Source of the DNA: G021776435 sp046756245
GTDB taxonomy: Bacteria; Pseudomonadota; Alphaproteobacteria; Caulobacterales; Parvularculaceae
Assembly (NCBI GenBank): GCA_046756245.1
Contig: JBHHVZ010000038.1
Coordinates: forward strand, 1 to 26,285
DNA: 26,285 bases
Direction: 5' to 3'
Shown piece after piece: positions 22,948-26,285 of the stretch (position 1 is its first letter; every line of letters starts with the position of its first letter). The notes under the pieces were generated by a model. The model searched no databases. It was given only the letters and a program-made list of their open reading frames with translations, and was not told the DNA's origin. The position numbers and the translations under genes are program-made.

Positions 22948-23523
22948 ACGACCGCCATCGTCGAAAAAATCGGGATCGGCCCGCCCCCGCTGGAACACAT
23001 CGCCGTTTCCGAATTCAAGCCGCCGCGCGAGAACGAACCGCTCGCCTTCGAAGTGGCGGTCGCCTCGGAGGCCCTTGACGGCCAGCTCAAGCGCGCCAAG
23101 GTCGGCTCGACCCTGCCGAATTGGGCGCGGTTCGCCATCATCTCCGACGAAGGGCCGATGATCGGCGGCAAGGCTTCGGCCCCCAATCCGCTCAGCTATC
23201 TTTGCGCCGGGATTTCGTTTTGCCTGTTGAGCCATGCGGCCGTTCTCAGGAAAACTTGGAGCCTCGATTTGCGTTCGATCAAGGTCGAGCTGCGCCAGCG
23301 CTTCGCCGCAAACCCCAGAACAGTGCGCGCCGACGACTATTGGGGCCGCTCGCCCGGCATCGACGTCCGCATTATGATCGAAAGCGACGAAGACGAAAAC
23401 AAGATCGTCAATCTGTTCACACAGGTCATAAACTCCTGCATGGCGCTGCAGGCGATCGTCCAGCCGACGTCGCTCGATGCGCGCCTCCATCTCAACGGTC
23501 GTGAGATCGAAACGGCGGATTAG
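22948..23523 (+). CDS. OsmC-like protein with a probable non-ATG start
   Basis: The frame gives about 191 residues from the ACG at 22948. A strong Shine-Dalgarno GCGGAGGA ends eight bases before this ACG, and no ATG, GTG or TTG lies between the Shine-Dalgarno and the conserved part. A GTG at 23053 would delete 35 plausible N-terminal residues (TAIVEKIGIGPPPLEHIAVS and onward) and has no Shine-Dalgarno. The OsmC fold pattern is visible: GGKASAPNPLSYLCAGISFCLLSHAAVL, with Cys92 in the position of the OsmC/Ohr core-helix cysteine, and Cys164 in QVINSCMALQAI. OsmC/Ohr proteins reduce organic hydroperoxides; divergent members like this are uncharacterised. The gene could be read from ACG, or be a start-codon mutant. 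Confidence 0.72.
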   Translation, partial: TTAIVEKIGIGPPPLEHIAVSEFKPPRENEPLAFEVAVASEALDGQLKRAKVGSTLPNWARFAIISDEGPMIGGKASAPNPLSYLCAGISFCLLSHAAVLRKTWSLDLRSIKVELRQRFAANPRTVRADDYWGRSPGIDVRIMIESDEDENKIVNLFTQVINSCMALQAIVQPTSLDARLHLNGREIETAD

Positions 23524-23725
23524 GGCTCGGTTGAAACTGGAGCGGGTGAAGGGCTCGATAATCGTTCAATATTTCGATGATTTCAATAGTTTACGGAAAA
23601 GGCAAACGAAATTTGTTACACGAAATGTGCGGGATTTGTTACACATGACATGCCGCAAATCGAGCGCTGCCAAAAGCCTGTCGCTGCCGAATTCGTCCGG
23701 TCAAGCGGGAAAGGATTTGGCCAGG
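23524..23725. other. Non-coding flank between OsmC-like gene and IS21 end
   Basis: No gene is visible in these 202 bases. An 11-base direct repeat, ATTTGTTACAC, occurs at 23611-23621 and 23634-23644, a spacing of 23 bases. The stretch is AT-richer than its surroundings. It may hold operator sites or remnants of another element. Confidence 0.5.
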
Positions 23726-23738
23726 TGTCAATTGCGGA

Positions 23739-23779
23739 GTAAAAACATACCAGTCTGGCACCGTAAAAGTGTACCACTG
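23739..23779. repeat. Subterminal repeats of the IS21 end
   Basis: Two imperfect direct copies of a GTAAAA-n-TACCA unit lie at 23739-23753 and 23763-23779, 24 bases apart. In IS21 elements such repeats are transposase-binding sites. Confidence 0.7.
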
Positions 23780-23797
23780 ACGCCGGTTTGATGCACG

Positions 23798-23861
23798 CTG
23801 AGCTTGTGGGAAAGCGCGCTGACCGCGCCGCGAGTCAAAGCGCGCCTTTTCCACAGCTCAG
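23798..23861. repeat. Imperfect 23-base inverted repeat inside the IS, downstream of istB
   Basis: 23798-23820 and 23839-23861 are imperfect inverted copies: the outer CTGAGCT/AGCTCAG and inner AGCGCGC/GCGCGCT pair, with small bulges in the GTGGGAAA/TTTTCCAC part. The loop is 18 bases. Its location after the istB stop on the minus strand suggests a terminator or a block against outside transcription. Confidence 0.55.
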
Positions 23862-23893
23862 CCCTTCGGCCGTGGGCAAAATTTTCAGTATTG

Positions 23894-24688
23894 TTATTTC
23901 GCGGTTTTTGGCGCCCGCCGCTTTTTTGCTTCAGAGAGACGATAGCTTTCGCCGTTCAGCTCCAGGATATGGACATGGTGCGTCAGGCGGTCGAGCAGCG
24001 CGCCGGTAAGACGCTCCGAGCCGAAGATTTCAGTCCATTCGTCGAAGGGTAAATTGGTCGTGACGACCGTCGATCCGCGTTCGTAGCGTTGCGAGAACAC
24101 TTCGAACAGCAATTCGGCGCCGGTTTTCGACAGCGGTACGAATCCGAGCTCATCGATTATCAAGAGCTTCAGTTTTGCAAGTTGCGCTTGCCGCCGCAGG
24201 AGCCGTTTCTCGTCACGGGCTTCCATTAAGTCATGGACGAGGGATGCGGCCGTCGTGAAGCCGACGGCGAGGCCCTTCTGGCAGGCCGCAAGGCCGAGCC
24301 CAAGGGCGATATGGGTCTTGCCGGTTCCGGACGGCCCAAGCGCAATGATGTTTTCGCGGGCGTCGATATATTCGCAGCGCGCCAGTTCCTGAACCAGGGG
24401 TTTGTTGAGCGACGGAATCGCCTTGAAGTCGAAACTATCGAGGCTTTTGACCGTCGGGAACTTCGCGGCGCGAATGCGCCGCTCGATCAGTCGCTGCTCC
24501 CGGTCGATGAGCTCGAGTTCCGTCAGCCGCAACAGATATTTGACATGATCCTCGCCAGCCTTCGCGGCGAGACCCGCCTGCTTTTCATATTCACGCTTGA
24601 AGCTCGGCAAACGAAGAGTTTTAAGATAATGCTCAAGCAGCAGTTTCGGCGACTTCGTTTCCGCTACAGCGTTCGCAGCCCTGTTCAT
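23894..24688 (-). CDS. istB: IS21-like transposition helper ATPase IstB
   Basis: The 264-residue AAA+ ATPase assembles with IstA and target DNA during IS21 transposition. Walker A is GPSGTGKTH (118-126) and Walker B is KLLIIDELGFVPL (Asp179, Glu180); the N-terminal LLLEHYLKTLRLPSFKREYEKQA helix is the typical IstB oligomerisation region, and FDEWTEIFGSERLTGALLDRLTHHVHIL is the conserved C-terminal segment. The ATG overlaps the istA stop by four bases (24685-24688), so it is translationally coupled. The length is normal and no frameshift is seen. Confidence 0.97.
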   Translation of the reverse strand: MNRAANAVAETKSPKLLLEHYLKTLRLPSFKREYEKQAGLAAKAGEDHVKYLLRLTELELIDREQRLIERRIRAAKFPTVKSLDSFDFKAIPSLNKPLVQELARCEYIDARENIIALGPSGTGKTHIALGLGLAACQKGLAVGFTTAASLVHDLMEARDEKRLLRRQAQLAKLKLLIIDELGFVPLSKTGAELLFEVFSQRYERGSTVVTTNLPFDEWTEIFGSERLTGALLDRLTHHVHILELNGESYRLSEAKKRRAPKTAK

Positions 24689-26187
24689 GCCGCCGGTCTT
24701 TCGCTCATGAGCGTCAGGTAAGATTGCGCCTTGGTCGTCGCCGCATCCGCCTTCGGTAGAAAGGGATAACTTTCAAGATTAAGCCGCGGCGGGCGGCGCT
24801 CGACAGCGGAAAGCGTCAATTGTTTGACGGCGTCGTAAGAGATCACGCGCAGGCGAAGGGCTTCTTGAACCGCCCGATCCACAAGCTCCATGCGGAACGT
24901 CTCCAACAAACGCAAAACCTGGATGTATTCCCGCTTGCCATGCTTACCCATTCGGCCTTCGGCGCAGCGCCGGAACTCGGCAAAACAATCTGGAAGTTCC
25001 CAGCCCTCAAGCGGCGCTGCCTGATTGAGAGCGCCGGGTTTCTTTTCCAACAAGGAAAGATAGTGCAGCGGATCGAAGACGATGTCGTCGCGCTCATAGG
25101 ATCGCTCATGGCGGGCGATCTCTTCCGTGCCGGCGCAGATGACGACCTTGTCGACGAAGCCTTTGATCAACACCTGCCGGTGTGCATATTGAACCGGCAC
25201 GGAATAGTCCGACAGCCGGTAACGCACCAACGCCTGGCTGGTCGCCTGACCCGAGCGGCGGTCGCATGCTTCATAGGTCCCGCCGGGAAGATCGCGGAAC
25301 GCCGTCTTATCTGTTTCAAACCGTTCGCCGATGGTCCCGCCCTTGCCACGCAGTTGTTGGGCGCGGCGTTTACGGCAATCTTCAACAAGGCGTGCATTCA
25401 ACTCATCGAACGATGCGGCCCGGGGGATCGGCACAAGGAAGTTCCGCCGGGTATAGCCGACAAGACCTTCCACCTTGCCTTTGTCGTTACCGCATCCCGG
25501 ACGGCCGAACCGATCCTTGAACAGATAATGGCTGACGAGGCCAGAGAACATTTGCGTCCTCTGGCGCGTTCCGTCGCCAAGAATGCGCCCGACGATCCGC
25601 TTGGAGTTGTCGTAAAGGATCGTCACGGGAACGCCGCCAAAATAATTGAAGGCGCGAATATGGCCCTCGCACCAGGCTTCGGCTGTTTCGCGAGGGAAGA
25701 CTTGAACGAAGACGTCATCGCTGTAAGGCAGGCTCATCACGAACATCGCGGCTTTTTGTTGGGCGCCGCCGATCACGACAAGCGCTTCGCCAAAATCCAC
25801 TTGCCCATGGCCCGGCGGATGGCTGAGCGGCACGAACGCTTCCTTCATCACCAGGCGACGTTCGCGCACATAATCGCGCACCGTTGTGTAGCCGCCGTCA
25901 AAACCGTGTTCGGCCTTTAGCCGGTCGAATATCCGCTGGATTGTGTGACGCTGCTTTTTCGGGGCCTCGAGATCCCGCTCCAGGATCGCATCGACGACGC
26001 CTGTGAATGGCCCAATTTTTGGCCGCCGCACCGGATTTGATCGCCGATAGCCCGGCGGAACCGAATGACAAAGCGCCTTCTTCACCGTATCGCGATGAAC
26101 CCCAAACTTAGCCGACGCTTCGCGCCGCGACATCCCATCTAAAAATACCGCCACTCGAATCTGTTCATATAATCTCATGCCATACAT
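24685..26187 (-). CDS. istA: IS21-family transposase IstA
   Basis: The 500-residue transposase has an N-terminal helix-turn-helix (YEQIRVAVFLDGMSRREASAKFGVHRDTVKKAL, about 7-39) and an integrase-type catalytic core with Asp131 (GQVDFGEA), Asp193 (ILYDNSKRIV) and Glu240 (NDKGKVEGLVGYTRRNF) forming the DDE triad. A beta-rich domain (VRYRLSDYSVPVQYAHRQVLIKGFVDKVVI) follows. It cuts and joins the IS ends with IstB's help. The ATG at 26187 and an ATG three codons later are both possible starts. The frame appears complete. Overlap with istB fits the family. Confidence 0.97.
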   Translation of the reverse strand: MYGMRLYEQIRVAVFLDGMSRREASAKFGVHRDTVKKALCHSVPPGYRRSNPVRRPKIGPFTGVVDAILERDLEAPKKQRHTIQRIFDRLKAEHGFDGGYTTVRDYVRERRLVMKEAFVPLSHPPGHGQVDFGEALVVIGGAQQKAAMFVMSLPYSDDVFVQVFPRETAEAWCEGHIRAFNYFGGVPVTILYDNSKRIVGRILGDGTRQRTQMFSGLVSHYLFKDRFGRPGCGNDKGKVEGLVGYTRRNFLVPIPRAASFDELNARLVEDCRKRRAQQLRGKGGTIGERFETDKTAFRDLPGGTYEACDRRSGQATSQALVRYRLSDYSVPVQYAHRQVLIKGFVDKVVICAGTEEIARHERSYERDDIVFDPLHYLSLLEKKPGALNQAAPLEGWELPDCFAEFRRCAEGRMGKHGKREYIQVLRLLETFRMELVDRAVQEALRLRVISYDAVKQLTLSAVERRPPRLNLESYPFLPKADAATTKAQSYLTLMSERPAA

Positions 26188-26285
26188 CCCCGGGCCGCGC
26201 TCCTCGCAAAACCCGGGAACCTATCCCGCGCAGCTAAAGTGGCCCATGTGTGGACGCCCCCGTCGGTGCAAGAAAAATCTTCCGA
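26188..26285. other. Upstream part of the IS21 element at the window edge
   Basis: These 98 bases lie upstream of istA and should contain its promoter and the approach to the second IS end. I see a CCCGGG pair (26189-26194 and about 26211-26216) but no IS21 subterminal repeats, so the end is probably further on. Confidence 0.4.

Larger units (their letters stand above)
23726..26285 (-). mobile_element. IS21-family insertion sequence, one end visible
   Basis: The element contains istB and istA in the usual overlapping order. Its istB-side end is visible: TGTCAATTGCGGAGT begins at 23726, followed by two related subterminal repeats, GTAAAAACATACCAG (23739-23753) and GTAAAAGTGTACCACTG (23763-23779), the multiple-repeat end typical of IS21 elements. 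No matching reverse complement (ending TTGACA) is found after istA, so the other end lies beyond the window. At least 2.56 kb are present, at the upper end of the family's size. The open frames are intact, so it could be active. Confidence 0.88.

Noticed and set aside
22862..23161. 99-codon frame overlapping the gloB end and the OsmC-like gene
   Set aside because: It is a shadow frame; the frame encoding the OsmC-like protein spans the same bases with recognisable sequence.
24820..25920. Long plus-strand open frame of 366 codons opposite istA
   Set aside because: It is the antisense shadow of istA, whose protein has clear HTH and DDE motifs; the plus-strand translation matches no recognisable family.
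1..26285. CRISPR arrays, tRNA and rRNA genes, prophage genes
   Set aside because: No regularly spaced repeats with unique spacers, no cloverleaf-like segments in the gaps and no phage structural or integrase genes were recognised.

Overview
The window is GC-rich, densely coded bacterial DNA, most likely from an alphaproteobacterium. The evidence is a class I (archaeal-type) lysyl-tRNA synthetase, the linkage hisC-tyrA / metX-metW / methyltransferase / gloB, the pair DUF952-pyrD, and an intergenic repeat with CTAGAGC ends of a kind I associate with alphaproteobacteria. The order or genus cannot be fixed from this sequence. I found no rRNA, tRNA, CRISPR array or phage genes.

Layout. 1-5310: the 3' part of a MATE efflux gene, a minus-strand run (TPR-like exported protein, DUF952 protein, pyrD), a DASS/SLC13 carboxylate transporter, and a TerB-like protein. 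5311-9614: lysK on the plus strand, then minus-strand genes for a GNAT acetyltransferase, an AhpD-like protein, a small membrane protein and a 1-Cys peroxiredoxin. A hairpin repeat at 8434-8539 separates two of these and looks like a terminator. 9615-10472: a gene-free stretch of about 860 bases with three strong inverted repeats.

10473-16389: the conserved stress trio prkA (yeaG) - yeaH - spoVR (ycgB), here interrupted. Between yeaH and spoVR sits a two-gene cassette: an AbiEii-type nucleotidyltransferase and a 96-residue partner. The genes are stitched in by overlapping stop/start codons. Directly after yeaH, a 27-codon reading frame with a strong Shine-Dalgarno resembles a decayed copy of the spoVR 5' end, so the cassette appears to be flanked by a degenerate direct repeat of its insertion site. 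This is the most interesting part of the window. A second oddity in the operon is a heptamer-based inverted repeat that fills the prkA-yeaH gap and leaves yeaH without a visible ribosome binding site.

16402-22896: amino-acid metabolism. hisC-tyrA, with a YeeE/YedE transporter gene behind them, run on the minus strand. metX-metW run divergently on the plus strand. A methyltransferase gene converges on metW with an 80-base overlap, and gloB follows divergently. 22948-23523: an OsmC-like gene whose best start after a strong Shine-Dalgarno is ACG rather than ATG. 23726 to the window end: an IS21-family insertion sequence (istB, istA) with one end visible.
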